50,074 nucleotides of DNA from Phreatobacter sp. (GTDB taxonomy: Bacteria > Pseudomonadota > Alphaproteobacteria > Rhizobiales > Phreatobacteraceae): assembly GCF_027532945.1 (NCBI RefSeq), contig NZ_JAPZTZ010000011.1, positions 1 to 50,074 of the forward strand, in the 5' to 3' direction. Every line of letters starts with the position of its first letter. The first letter of the stretch is position 1. Made by a program: the position numbers and the translations under genes. Under the pieces are notes generated by a model. The model was not told where the DNA came from and searched no databases. It was given only the letters and a program-made list of their open reading frames with translations. This document shows, piece after piece, positions 43,274-50,074 of the stretch.

Positions 43274-44020
43274 ATGGTCCATCTCGCCGTTCGCGACCTC
43301 GTGGTCGATTTTCCCGCCGTCGAACCGGGCTCCTATTCGCTGAAGATGGCGGCCCTCAGCCTCTTCGGCATCGGCCACGGCCGGGTGCGGCCTCGCACCA
43401 TCCGGGCGCTCGACCATGTCTCCTTCGACCTGAGGCCCGGCGAGCGGCTGGGCCTCTACGGCCCGAACGGGGCCGGCAAGTCGACGCTGCTGCGCAGCCT
43501 TGCCGGGATCTATCCGCCGGCGGGCGGCACGATCGAGCGGCGGGGCAAGGTGTCGACGCTGCTCGGCCTGGCCGCCGGCACGATCTCGGAAATGTCGGCA
43601 GAAGCCAATATCCGCCTGCTGCTGCGCATCGACGGCGCGGTGCCCGAGCGCGACCTCGTCGACGAGATCTGGGCCTTTACCGGGATCGACGACGGGTTCC
43701 GCCACCTGCCGCTGCGCAGCTTCTCGGCGGGCATGCGCATGCGCCTGCTGTTCTCGGTGGCGACGCGCGTTACCGCCGACATCCTGCTGCTGGACGAATG
43801 GCTGTCGGTCGCCGACTCGGCCTTTTCCGACAAGGCCGAGGGCCGCCTTGCCGAATTCGTCGACCAGGCGAAGATCATGGTCTTCGCCTCGCATAACCGG
43901 AAGATGCTGGCCGAGCGGGCGACCCGCATCGCCATCCTCGAAGGTGGCAAGATCGTGCGCTACGAGACGCCCGACGACTTCGCGGCGGCGACCGAGGCGG
44001 CCCGCAGGGCCAAAGGCTGA
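43274..44020 (+). CDS. second polysaccharide ABC transporter ATP-binding protein (no C-terminal binding domain)
   Basis: 248 residues from ATG 43274, 11 bp after the permease. Walker A is LYGPNGAGKSTLLR at about 61-74, the signature is the variant SFSAGMRMRLLF, and Walker B is ADILLLDEWLSVAD. The N-terminal AALSLFGIGHGRVRPRTIRALDHVSF matches KpsT/Wzt-type ATPases. Unlike the Wzt at 15.2-16.5 kb it ends right after the nucleotide-binding domain, so it should export a glycan without the end-cap recognition step. Its TGA lies inside a hairpin shared with the convergent gene. Confidence 0.88.
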   Translation: MVHLAVRDLVVDFPAVEPGSYSLKMAALSLFGIGHGRVRPRTIRALDHVSFDLRPGERLGLYGPNGAGKSTLLRSLAGIYPPAGGTIERRGKVSTLLGLAAGTISEMSAEANIRLLLRIDGAVPERDLVDEIWAFTGIDDGFRHLPLRSFSAGMRMRLLFSVATRVTADILLLDEWLSVADSAFSDKAEGRLAEFVDQAKIMVFASHNRKMLAERATRIAILEGGKIVRYETPDDFAAATEAARRAKG

Positions 44021-44038
44021 TCTCCGGGGTGATCAGCC
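44015..44038. terminator. bidirectional hairpin between convergent genes
   Basis: GGCTGATC (44015-44022), loop TCCGGGGT, GATCAGCC (44031-44038) is a perfect 8-bp stem. It contains the TGA of the ABC ATPase (44018-44020) and the stop of the dehydratase (44033-44035, opposite strand). No T-run follows on either side, so Rho-independent termination is not certain. Confidence 0.55.
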
Positions 44039-46030
44039 CGCCGCCTCCGGCAGGGCGGCGCCCGGCGGGCGCAGCGGCACGACCTTGGCCGGCACGCGCA
44101 GGTCGCTGACGAGTTCGGCGATCGCGGCGCGGACGGCGTCGTCGTCTCCGGCGGCGGCTGACGCCTCGATCCGCGCGAGGATGGGCTGGAGCCGCGCGAG
44201 GGGCGGGGCCTGCGCCTCGGCGGCGACGATGCCCTGCACGCCGATATCCACCTGCGGCTCGCGCTCCTCGAAGAGCATTTCGGTGAGGCGCTCGCCGGGC
44301 CGGCGGCCGGAATAGACGATGTCGATGCCCTTGCCGGGCTCGAAGCCGGCGAGGCGGATCATCCGGCGGGCGAGGTCATCGATGCGCACGGGCTGGCCCA
44401 TGTTGAGGACCAGGATCGTCGAGGCAGCAGGCCGCAAATGGTCCGAGACGATCCGGGCGGCGGTCCACAGGAGGTCGGTCGCCTCGCGCTTGGTCATGAA
44501 ATAGCGGACCATGCCAGGGTCGGTGACGGTCACCGGGCCGCCCGCCTCGATCTGGGCGCGGAAGCGCGGAACCACCGAGCCGGCGGTGCCCAGCACGTTG
44601 CCGAAGCGCACTGCGACGAGGCGCGTGCCGGCAGTGGGCGCCGCGCGCACCAGCGAGGCGTCGAGGGCCTGGATGTACATCTCCGCGACCCGCTTGGTGG
44701 CGCCGAGGATGGAAACCGGCTGCGTCGCCTTGTCGGTGGAGATCAGCACGAAGGCGCTGGCGCTCGCGGCGACCGCGGCATCGGCGGCATTGACCGTGCC
44801 GGCGATATTGGTGCGCGCCGCATCGCACACCTCGCGCTCCAGATGCGGCACGTGCTTGAGGGCGGCGGCGTGGAACACCACGTCGGGCGCGAAGTCGGTC
44901 ATCAGCCGCTGCAGCCGGGCGCGATCGCGCACGTCACAGAGGCGACCGGTGACGGTGTTGGCGCCCGGCGGGAGTTCGAGGGCGGCGCGGTCGAGGATGG
45001 CGTGCAGCACGGCCTCGGAATGATCGAGGACAAGGACCGAGGCGGCGCCGAACTGGGCGCTCCGGATGACGAGTTCCGAGCCGATGGAGCCGCCTCCACC
45101 GGTGACGACGACGCGCTTGCCCTGAACGAAGCCGGCGAGGGGCTCGGGATCGACCTCGACCAGCGGGCGGATCAGCAGATCGTCGTCGATGACGGCGTGG
45201 AGGCGGGCGGGCCGCATGCCAGCACTGGACTGCGCGGTGACATCGAGGCGGATGGCCGGAATGCCCATGCGGCGGAAGACGCCGATCACCTGTTCCATCA
45301 GCGGGGCGGCGTGCAGCGCCTCGGGCGCGATGATGACCCGCTGGATCGTGACGCCGCGCTCGTTGGCGTCGCGGATGACCGCTTCGATCTGGTCCGTGGT
45401 GCCCCAGACCGGCACGCCGCGAACCGCCTGGTCGGCCTCATGGGCAAGGGGGGTCACGATGCCATAGACCTTGAGCGGACCACCGAGGCCAGCCTCCACT
45501 GCGCGGATGACCGGATCGGCGTCGGAGGCACGGCCGATCACCAGGGCGGCGAGGGGGGCGCGGTTATGGGCGGTCTGGCGTCGCCAGGAGCGATAGGCGC
45601 GATAGGCGACGCGCGGGCCACCCAGCATGATGATCTGCACGCACCAGTAGATGACGAGGGTGCGGCCGCCGACGAACTTGATGTCCCCCGTCAGGCGCGG
45701 CCCGAGCACATAGTCGAGGGCCAGCAGTGCGAGGGTGAGGATGCAGACGGCCTTGAAGATGCCGAAGAGGTCGAAGAGCGAGGCGAAGCGCCAGCGCGAG
45801 GCATAGAGCGAGCAGGCGTGATAGACGCCGAGCGCGAAGACGGAGAAGCCGAGGGCGATCACGACGGGGTCGAGGCCGGCGACGGGGCCCGGCTTGGGCT
45901 CGCCGCGCAGGGCGAGCGCCAGCATCAACGCCGCAAAGGTCACGGCGAAGTCGTGCAGCGTCACCCAAACTTTCTTCATGGGGGCGGCGCCCTGCTTGAG
46001 GTTCTGCACCGTCCAGTTCCGCCAGTCCAA
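44033..46030 (-). CDS. CapD/PglF-type sugar nucleotide 4,6-dehydratase/epimerase
   Basis: 665 residues from TTG 46030, which has GGGAGGA nine bases upstream; ATG 45979 would be 17 codons shorter. Four membrane segments lie in the first ~135 residues, then a CoA-binding-like Rossmann domain (~150-270). The catalytic SDR domain begins VVVTGGGGSIGSELVIRSA at about 300, with FHAAALKHVPHLE, LISTDKATQPVSILGATKR and PVTVTDPGMVRYFMT. Such proteins make UDP-4-keto-6-deoxy-hexosamines, the first step to bacillosamine, QuiNAc or FucNAc. The amino-sugar step could be done by the DegT enzyme at 10 kb. It is convergent with the ABC exporter genes. Confidence 0.9.
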   Translation of the reverse strand: MDWRNWTVQNLKQGAAPMKKVWVTLHDFAVTFAALMLALALRGEPKPGPVAGLDPVVIALGFSVFALGVYHACSLYASRWRFASLFDLFGIFKAVCILTLALLALDYVLGPRLTGDIKFVGGRTLVIYWCVQIIMLGGPRVAYRAYRSWRRQTAHNRAPLAALVIGRASDADPVIRAVEAGLGGPLKVYGIVTPLAHEADQAVRGVPVWGTTDQIEAVIRDANERGVTIQRVIIAPEALHAAPLMEQVIGVFRRMGIPAIRLDVTAQSSAGMRPARLHAVIDDDLLIRPLVEVDPEPLAGFVQGKRVVVTGGGGSIGSELVIRSAQFGAASVLVLDHSEAVLHAILDRAALELPPGANTVTGRLCDVRDRARLQRLMTDFAPDVVFHAAALKHVPHLEREVCDAARTNIAGTVNAADAAVAASASAFVLISTDKATQPVSILGATKRVAEMYIQALDASLVRAAPTAGTRLVAVRFGNVLGTAGSVVPRFRAQIEAGGPVTVTDPGMVRYFMTKREATDLLWTAARIVSDHLRPAASTILVLNMGQPVRIDDLARRMIRLAGFEPGKGIDIVYSGRRPGERLTEMLFEEREPQVDIGVQGIVAAEAQAPPLARLQPILARIEASAAAGDDDAVRAAIAELVSDLRVPAKVVPLRPPGAALPEAAG

Positions 46031-46149
46031 GGCCGCGTGTCCTCCCGATTCGAGCCCTGCCGGCCCATCCGCGCATCATGCCCGGCGAGCCTCGCCCTTT
46101 CACCTCACGATTGGCAACCCTCCGTGTCATTCCGCACGGGGTTGTGGCG

Positions 46150-46179
46150 CTGATATATCAGGTGTACCAATCATATCAG
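46150..46179. promoter_or_regulatory. palindromic candidate operator upstream of gntR
   Basis: CTGATAT (46150-46156) and ATATCAG (46173-46179) are inverted half-sites 16 bp apart. TGATATATCA at 46151-46160 is itself a perfect 10-bp palindrome. The block sits 11 bp before the gntR ATG in otherwise GC-rich DNA, fitting autoregulation by the GntR protein. No other copy was noticed upstream of dctP. Confidence 0.5.
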
Positions 46180-46190
46180 AGGGGCACGAG

Positions 46191-46922
46191 ATGCTGACGC
46201 TGATCGGCGGAGGACGCGACAGGGCAGGGGGACGTGGCCAGACGGCCGCGGCCACGATCCACGCGCTGCTGCGCGAGGAGATCCTGTCGCTGCGCCGCAA
46301 GCCCGGCGAGCCGATCACGGAGAAGGACATCGCCGCCGCCCACGGGGTCAGCCGCACGCCGGTGCGCGAGGCGCTCCTCAGGCTCGCCGACGAGGGGCTG
46401 GTCGACATCATCGCCAAATCCGGCACCCATGTGTCGCGTATCCCGCTCGCCGACCTGCCGGAGGCCATCACCATCCGCCGGGTGCTCGAGCAGCTTGCGG
46501 TGCGGGGGGCCGTCGCCTCCGCGACGCGCAGCCAGATCATCGAGCTGCGCGCCATCCTCGCCCGCACCGCCGAGGCGGCGGAGGCAGGCGACACGGAAGC
46601 TTTCCACCGCGCCGACGAGGCTTTCCACGAGGCGGTGGCGACCGCGGGTCGCCATCCCGGCGTCTGGGCGCTCGTCCGTCATGTCAAGCTGCAGGTCGAT
46701 CGGTTCCGCCGGCTGACCCTGCCGCTGGAGGGGCGGATGACCCGCGTCGTCGCCGAGCACGAGGCGGTTCTCGCCGCCATCGAGGCGCGCGACGCCGATG
46801 CTGCCGCGGCCGCCATGGGCGCCCATGTCGACGGGCTGTCGCTCGGGCTCGACGACCTGAAGCGCTTCAACCCCGGCTATTTCCTGGAGGATTCGGCGCG
46901 CTCCGACCTGAAACGCGCCTGA
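46191..46922 (+). CDS. GntR-family transcriptional regulator (FadR/VanR type)
   Basis: 243 residues from ATG 46191 (GAGGGG upstream). The winged helix-turn-helix is at about 22-85 (ILSLRRKPGEPITEKDIAAAHGVSRTPVREALLRLADEGLV, split across the two helices). An all-helical FCD ligand domain follows (ITIRRVLEQLAVRGAV, FHRADEAFHEAVATAGRHP, VAEHEAVLAAIEARDADAA), with the His/Asp set that binds metal and carboxylate ligands. It very likely controls the TRAP transporter operon next to it and itself, responding to the transported acid or sugar acid. Confidence 0.9.
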   Translation: MLTLIGGGRDRAGGRGQTAAATIHALLREEILSLRRKPGEPITEKDIAAAHGVSRTPVREALLRLADEGLVDIIAKSGTHVSRIPLADLPEAITIRRVLEQLAVRGAVASATRSQIIELRAILARTAEAAEAGDTEAFHRADEAFHEAVATAGRHPGVWALVRHVKLQVDRFRRLTLPLEGRMTRVVAEHEAVLAAIEARDADAAAAAMGAHVDGLSLGLDDLKRFNPGYFLEDSARSDLKRA

Positions 46923-46932
46923 GCACATGCCA

Positions 46933-46957
46933 CCGGCGCCCCTGTTGAGGGCACCGG
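46933..46957 (+). terminator. hairpin after gntR
   Basis: CCGG-c-GCCC (46933-46941), loop of seven, GGGC-a-CCGG (46949-46957) forms an 8-bp stem with one mismatch just downstream of the gntR stop. No T-run follows, so it may terminate weakly or pause transcription. Confidence 0.4.
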
Positions 46958-46965
46958 CAAGAAGC

Positions 46966-46982
46966 GGCGGGATCAACCCGCC
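46966..46982 (+). terminator. second hairpin between gntR and dctP
   Basis: GGCGGG (46966-46971), loop ATCAA, CCCGCC (46977-46982) is a perfect 6-bp stem directly after the first hairpin. The dctP ribosome site (GGGAGGA, ~47008) lies downstream, so this could separate gntR from dctP expression. Confidence 0.35.
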
Positions 46983-47020
46983 CGAAGCACGACAACCACA
47001 CGGGTAGGGAGGATACCCCC

Positions 47021-48019
47021 ATGACCACCATCTCACGCCGCAACGCGCTCATCGCCGGTGCGGGACTTGCCACCTTCGCCGCCACGCCGCTGCGCGCCCA
47101 GCAGACGAAGCTGAAATGGGCCCATGTCTACGAGACGGGCGAGCCCTATCACACCGAGGCGCTCTGGGCCGCGGGCGAGATCGCCAGGCGCACCAACGGC
47201 AAGTACCAGATCGACGTCTTCCCGGCCTCGCAGCTCGGCAACGAGAACCAGATCAACGAGGGCCTGTCGCTCGGCACGGTCGACATGATCTATACCGGCG
47301 TCGCCTTCGCCGGCTCGATCCACCGGCCGATCTCCATCACCAACGCGCCCTATGTGCTGCGCGACTTCGACCACTGGAAGGCCTATCGCGACTCGCCACT
47401 GTTCCGGCAGATCGCCTCCGGCTACGAGGGCCGAACCCGCCACAAGGTCACGGCGCTAACCTATTACGGCGAGCGCCACGTCACCGCCAACAAGGCCATC
47501 AACAGACCTGAGGACATGCGCGGCATGAAGCTGCGCGTGCCGCCGGCGCCGCTGTTCCTGATGTTCACCAAGTCGGTCGGCGCCAACGCGACGCCGATCG
47601 CCTTCGCCGAGGTCTATCTCGCCCTCCAGCAGGGCACGGTGGACGGCCAGGAGAACCCGCTGCCGACGATCATGGCGAAGAAGTTCTACGAGGTGCAGAG
47701 CCACATCATGCTCACCGGCCACATCACGGAATCGCTCCTGTCGATCGTCGGTTCGCATGTCTGGGGCCGCCTCAACGATGCGGAGAAGGCGACCTTCAAC
47801 GAGGTGCTGCTGGAGGCCGCCTCGCGCGCCTCGAACCAGATCCGCGCCTCCGAACAGACACTGGCAGAGGAGTTCCGCAAGCTCGGCAAGACGGTGATCA
47901 CGCCGGATCGCGCCGCCTTCCGCGCCGCCGCCATGCCGCTGCACAACGATGCGGCCTCCGGCGCCGGCTGGTCGCGGGCGGAGTACGACGCGCTGCAGGG
48001 CCTCGCCCGCTCCAGCTGA
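47021..48019 (+). CDS. dctP: TRAP transporter substrate-binding protein (DctP family)
   Basis: 332 residues. Residues 1-27 are an export signal (ISRRNALIAGAGLATFAATPLRA|Q, cut in two here by its SRR motif and its hydrophobic core; Tat-like). The mature protein shows FPASQLGNENQINEGLSLGTVDMI near the front and LKWAHVYETG. The ligand region has MRGMKLRVPPAPLFLMF, with the Arg that salt-bridges the substrate carboxylate, then EVYLALQQGTVDGQENPLPTI, the family signature. It captures an organic or sugar acid in the periplasm for the DctQM permease. A strong hairpin separates it from dctQ. Confidence 0.94.
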   Translation: MTTISRRNALIAGAGLATFAATPLRAQQTKLKWAHVYETGEPYHTEALWAAGEIARRTNGKYQIDVFPASQLGNENQINEGLSLGTVDMIYTGVAFAGSIHRPISITNAPYVLRDFDHWKAYRDSPLFRQIASGYEGRTRHKVTALTYYGERHVTANKAINRPEDMRGMKLRVPPAPLFLMFTKSVGANATPIAFAEVYLALQQGTVDGQENPLPTIMAKKFYEVQSHIMLTGHITESLLSIVGSHVWGRLNDAEKATFNEVLLEAASRASNQIRASEQTLAEEFRKLGKTVITPDRAAFRAAAMPLHNDAASGAGWSRAEYDALQGLARSS

Positions 48020-48030
48020 CGCGAGCCTTC

Positions 48031-48056
48031 GGGGATGCCGGACCACCGGCGTCCCC
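48031..48056 (+). promoter_or_regulatory. strong stem-loop between dctP and dctQ
   Basis: GGGGATGCCGG (48031-48041), tetraloop ACCA, CCGGCGTCCCC (48046-48056) pairs over 11 bp with one G-U pair. There is no T-run. Placed 12 bp after the dctP stop, it fits an mRNA-stabilising or attenuating hairpin giving more binding protein than permease. Confidence 0.6.
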
Positions 48057-48105
48057 ATCGCGCCCCTCACATTCCCAAGGCGGCCCCGCGCCGCGAGGAC
48101 TTCCC

Positions 48106-48684
48106 ATGTCACCGACCCCGCCGCCCGCCGGACCACCGAGCGACGACGTCCATCTCATTGTCGCCACCGACGAGGAGGTGGTGATCGAGAAATATCCCGA
48201 GGACTGGATGGCCATCGCCCTGTTCTGGGGCCTCGCCTTCATCGTCTTCCTGCAGTTCTTCACCCGCTACGTGCTGAACAACAGCCTCGCATGGACCGAG
48301 GAGATCGCCCGCTACATGCTGATGGTGGTGGTCTTCGTCGGCGGCGCGATGGTGGTCCGGCGCAACACAAACATCGCGGTCGAACTCGTCCAGAATGTCA
48401 TGCGTGACAGCCTGCCGAAGCGGGCGCTCATCGGCGCGGTCGAGATCATCAAGCTGGCCTTCCTCGCCATGCTCGCCTGGTTCTCGGTGCTCATCACCGA
48501 GCGCATGCATAACCTCTACATGACCGTCTTCGACTGGCCGATGTCGCTGGTCTACGGCGGCATCGCCATCGGCTGCTTCATGATGGTCATCCGCCAGGCG
48601 CAGATCGTCTGGCGTGGCTTTCGCACCGGCTTCAGCCGACCCGATCCCCTCAGCACTGACACCAAGGCCGGCGGCACGCCATGA
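48106..48684 (+). CDS. dctQ: TRAP transporter small permease (DctQ)
   Basis: 192 residues with four membrane segments between about 38 and 165. The DctQ signature is visible in FTRYVLNNSLAWTEEIARYMLMVVVFVG, split by the second helix, and in RRNTNIAVELV. It anchors and assists the large permease in sodium-driven uptake. The N-terminal 30 residues are soluble and proline-rich. The stop overlaps the dctM start (ATGA at 48681-48684). Confidence 0.93.
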   Translation: MSPTPPPAGPPSDDVHLIVATDEEVVIEKYPEDWMAIALFWGLAFIVFLQFFTRYVLNNSLAWTEEIARYMLMVVVFVGGAMVVRRNTNIAVELVQNVMRDSLPKRALIGAVEIIKLAFLAMLAWFSVLITERMHNLYMTVFDWPMSLVYGGIAIGCFMMVIRQAQIVWRGFRTGFSRPDPLSTDTKAGGTP

Positions 48685-49961
48685 CCATCGTCATCTTCAT
48701 CTTCTTCGTGGCGCTGCTCGCGGGCATCCCGGTCTTCATCGCGCTTGCCGGCTCGGCGCTCTACTACACCCATTTCGTTGCCCTGATCCCGGACTTCGTG
48801 GTGCTGCACCGCATGGCCGGCGGCCTCGATTCCTTCCCTCTGCTGGCGGTGCCCTTCTTCATCCTCGCCGGCAATCTCATGAACTCCGCCGGCATCACCA
48901 ACCGGATCTACGATTTCGCGGTGGCGGTGGCGGGCTGGATGCGCGGCGGCCTCGCCCAGGTGAACATCGTGGGATCGGTGATCTTCGCGGGCATGTCGGG
49001 CACGGCCATCGCCGATGCGGCGGGCCTCGGCACGATCGAGATCAAGGCGATGAAGGACCACGGCTATTCGACGGAGTTCGCGGTCGGCGTGACCGCGGCG
49101 TCGTCGACGCTGGGTCCGATCATCCCGCCCTCGCTGCCCTTCGTGATCTACGGGATGATGGCCAATGTCTCCATTGGCGCGCTGTTCCTCGGCGGCGTCA
49201 TCCCCGGCCTGTTCATGACCGCCAGCATGATGATCTTCGTCTGGTGGTGCGCGCGGCGCTACAATATGGGCCGCGACCAGGTCTTCCGCTGGAAGGTGCT
49301 GGGCCTGACCTTCATCGCCGCGCTGCCGGCGCTGCTGACGCCGATGATCATCATCCTCGGCATGACCCTCGGCTGGTTCACCCCGACCGAGGCGGCGATT
49401 GCCGCCTGCACCTGGGCGCTGATCCTCGGCTTCGTGCTCTACCGGTCGCTGACCTGGAAGCAGCTCTACAAGGTGACGCTCGACACGATCGAGACCACCG
49501 CAAGCGTGCTGCTCATCGTTGCCGCTGCCTCGCTGTTCGGCTGGGTGCTGACGACGACGCGGCTCACGGAGATGGCAGCGGAGGGGCTGCTGTCGATCAC
49601 GACGAACCCCTATGTCATCCTCGTTCTGGTCAACATCCTGCTGCTGATCGTCGGCTGCTTCCTCGAGCCGATCGCCTCGATCTCCATCCTGGTGCCGGTG
49701 CTCATGCCGATCCTTCTGAAGGTCGGCATCGACCCGATCCATTTCGGGGTGATGATGACGCTGAACTTGATGATCGGCCTTCTGCATCCGCCTCTGGGCA
49801 TGGTGCTCTTCGTGCTCGCGCGAATATCCGGGATGACGGTCGAGCGAACGACGGTCGCCATCCTGCCCTGGCTGATCCCGCTGCTGTTCTCGCTCGTGGC
49901 CATCACCTTTATTCCCGAACTGACGCTCTGGCTGCCGCGCACCATGGGCCTGATCAAATGA
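48681..49961 (+). CDS. dctM: TRAP transporter large permease (DctM)
   Basis: 426 residues with about eleven to twelve membrane segments, the full family length. Conserved stretches include PFFILAGNLMNSAGITNRIYDFA, GMSGTAIADAAGLGTIEIKAM, ASSTLGPIIPPSLPFVIYG (substrate/sodium path), LGWFTPTEAAIAACTWAL and LNLMIGLLHPPLGMVLFV. It forms the sodium-coupled channel taking the ligand from DctP. It is the last complete gene of the window. Confidence 0.95.
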   Translation: MTIVIFIFFVALLAGIPVFIALAGSALYYTHFVALIPDFVVLHRMAGGLDSFPLLAVPFFILAGNLMNSAGITNRIYDFAVAVAGWMRGGLAQVNIVGSVIFAGMSGTAIADAAGLGTIEIKAMKDHGYSTEFAVGVTAASSTLGPIIPPSLPFVIYGMMANVSIGALFLGGVIPGLFMTASMMIFVWWCARRYNMGRDQVFRWKVLGLTFIAALPALLTPMIIILGMTLGWFTPTEAAIAACTWALILGFVLYRSLTWKQLYKVTLDTIETTASVLLIVAAASLFGWVLTTTRLTEMAAEGLLSITTNPYVILVLVNILLLIVGCFLEPIASISILVPVLMPILLKVGIDPIHFGVMMTLNLMIGLLHPPLGMVLFVLARISGMTVERTTVAILPWLIPLLFSLVAITFIPELTLWLPRTMGLIK

Positions 49962-50074
49962 GGTGTCGCGGGCCCCCCCCCGGCGGCGGGCCCCCCGCCC
50001 CTTACGGCTTTGCCATTCGGCCGGTCTCGCCGAGGCTTGCGGCAATATTTAATACCCCCCCCAGCCGCGGGCCC
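49962..50074. other. low-complexity contig end, no gene seen
   Basis: The final 113 bases contain runs of eight to ten C and repeated GGGCCC blocks around a short ordinary stretch (TTACGGCTTTGCC...). No coding frame or clear element is present. The pattern looks like unreliable end-of-contig sequence rather than biology. Confidence 0.6.

Noticed and set aside
48552-50045. 497-codon minus-strand frame at the right end
   Set aside because: Antisense of dctQ/dctM, dominated by His/Gln/Arg/Asp, with no domain seen.

Overview
The window is high-GC bacterial DNA (many lines above 65% GC by eye). It most likely comes from an alphaproteobacterium, probably Hyphomicrobiales. The evidence is a fused CysN-CysC (NodQ-like) enzyme, a serralysin with a PrtD/PrtE type I exporter, a DUF2793/S74 tail-fibre-like gene, a DctPQM TRAP operon and the codon usage. 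No rRNA, tRNA or CRISPR was seen. The left edge falls exactly on the end of an IS3-family element, and the last ~110 bases are low-complexity G/C runs, so the window looks like a whole contig ending in a repeat on one side and poor sequence on the other.

Almost all of 1.3-46 kb is one large surface-glycan region. 1-1272: complete IS3-type element that has cut off the front of a GtrB-like glycosyltransferase, followed by GtrA and two methyltransferases (one frameshifted). 3.3-11.6 kb (minus): acyltransferase-3 (frameshifted), GT39-type membrane transferase, a 1229-aa three-module glycosyltransferase, a DegT aminotransferase and a small secreted protein. 11.7-14.1 kb (plus): a serralysin-type RTX metalloprotease. 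14.1-28.2 kb (minus): sulfotransferase, Wzt and Wzm of an ABC glycan exporter, the four dTDP-rhamnose genes, a tail-fibre-like S74 protein, CysNC and CysD (PAPS synthesis), an RgpF-like protein and a two-domain rhamnosyltransferase-like GT2. Together these predict a rhamnose-containing glycan that is sulfated and exported by Wzm/Wzt.

28.4-37.5 kb: a lone plus-strand membrane-anchored protein of unknown role, then a tightly overlapping seven-gene minus-strand operon: HAD-UbiA, DprE1-like, DprE2-like, an epimerase, an FAD amine-oxidase-like protein, GtrA and a large polytopic protein. HAD-UbiA, DprE1, DprE2 and GtrA correspond to the mycobacterial route to polyprenyl-phosphoryl-arabinose (Rv3806c, Rv3790, Rv3791, Rv3789). 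This is the most interesting system in the window: a lipid-linked arabinofuranose supply line in a Gram-negative glycan locus.

38-44 kb (plus): a GT4 glycosyltransferase, then PrtD, PrtE and a second Wzm/Wzt-like exporter; the last four are overlapping or nearly so. It is followed convergently by a CapD/PglF-type sugar nucleotide dehydratase, the two sharing one hairpin. 46.2-50 kb: a GntR regulator with a palindromic candidate operator and a DctPQM TRAP transporter operon, probably unrelated to the glycan genes.

Two cautions. Three genes (second methyltransferase, acyltransferase, HAD-UbiA) each carry an apparent single-base insertion at a G/C run, which looks like sequence error as much as real decay. 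Also, a clearly lower-GC block (about 12.95-15.81 kb) starts inside the RTX protease and ends inside Wzt, both times at a domain border, which suggests replacement by recombination.
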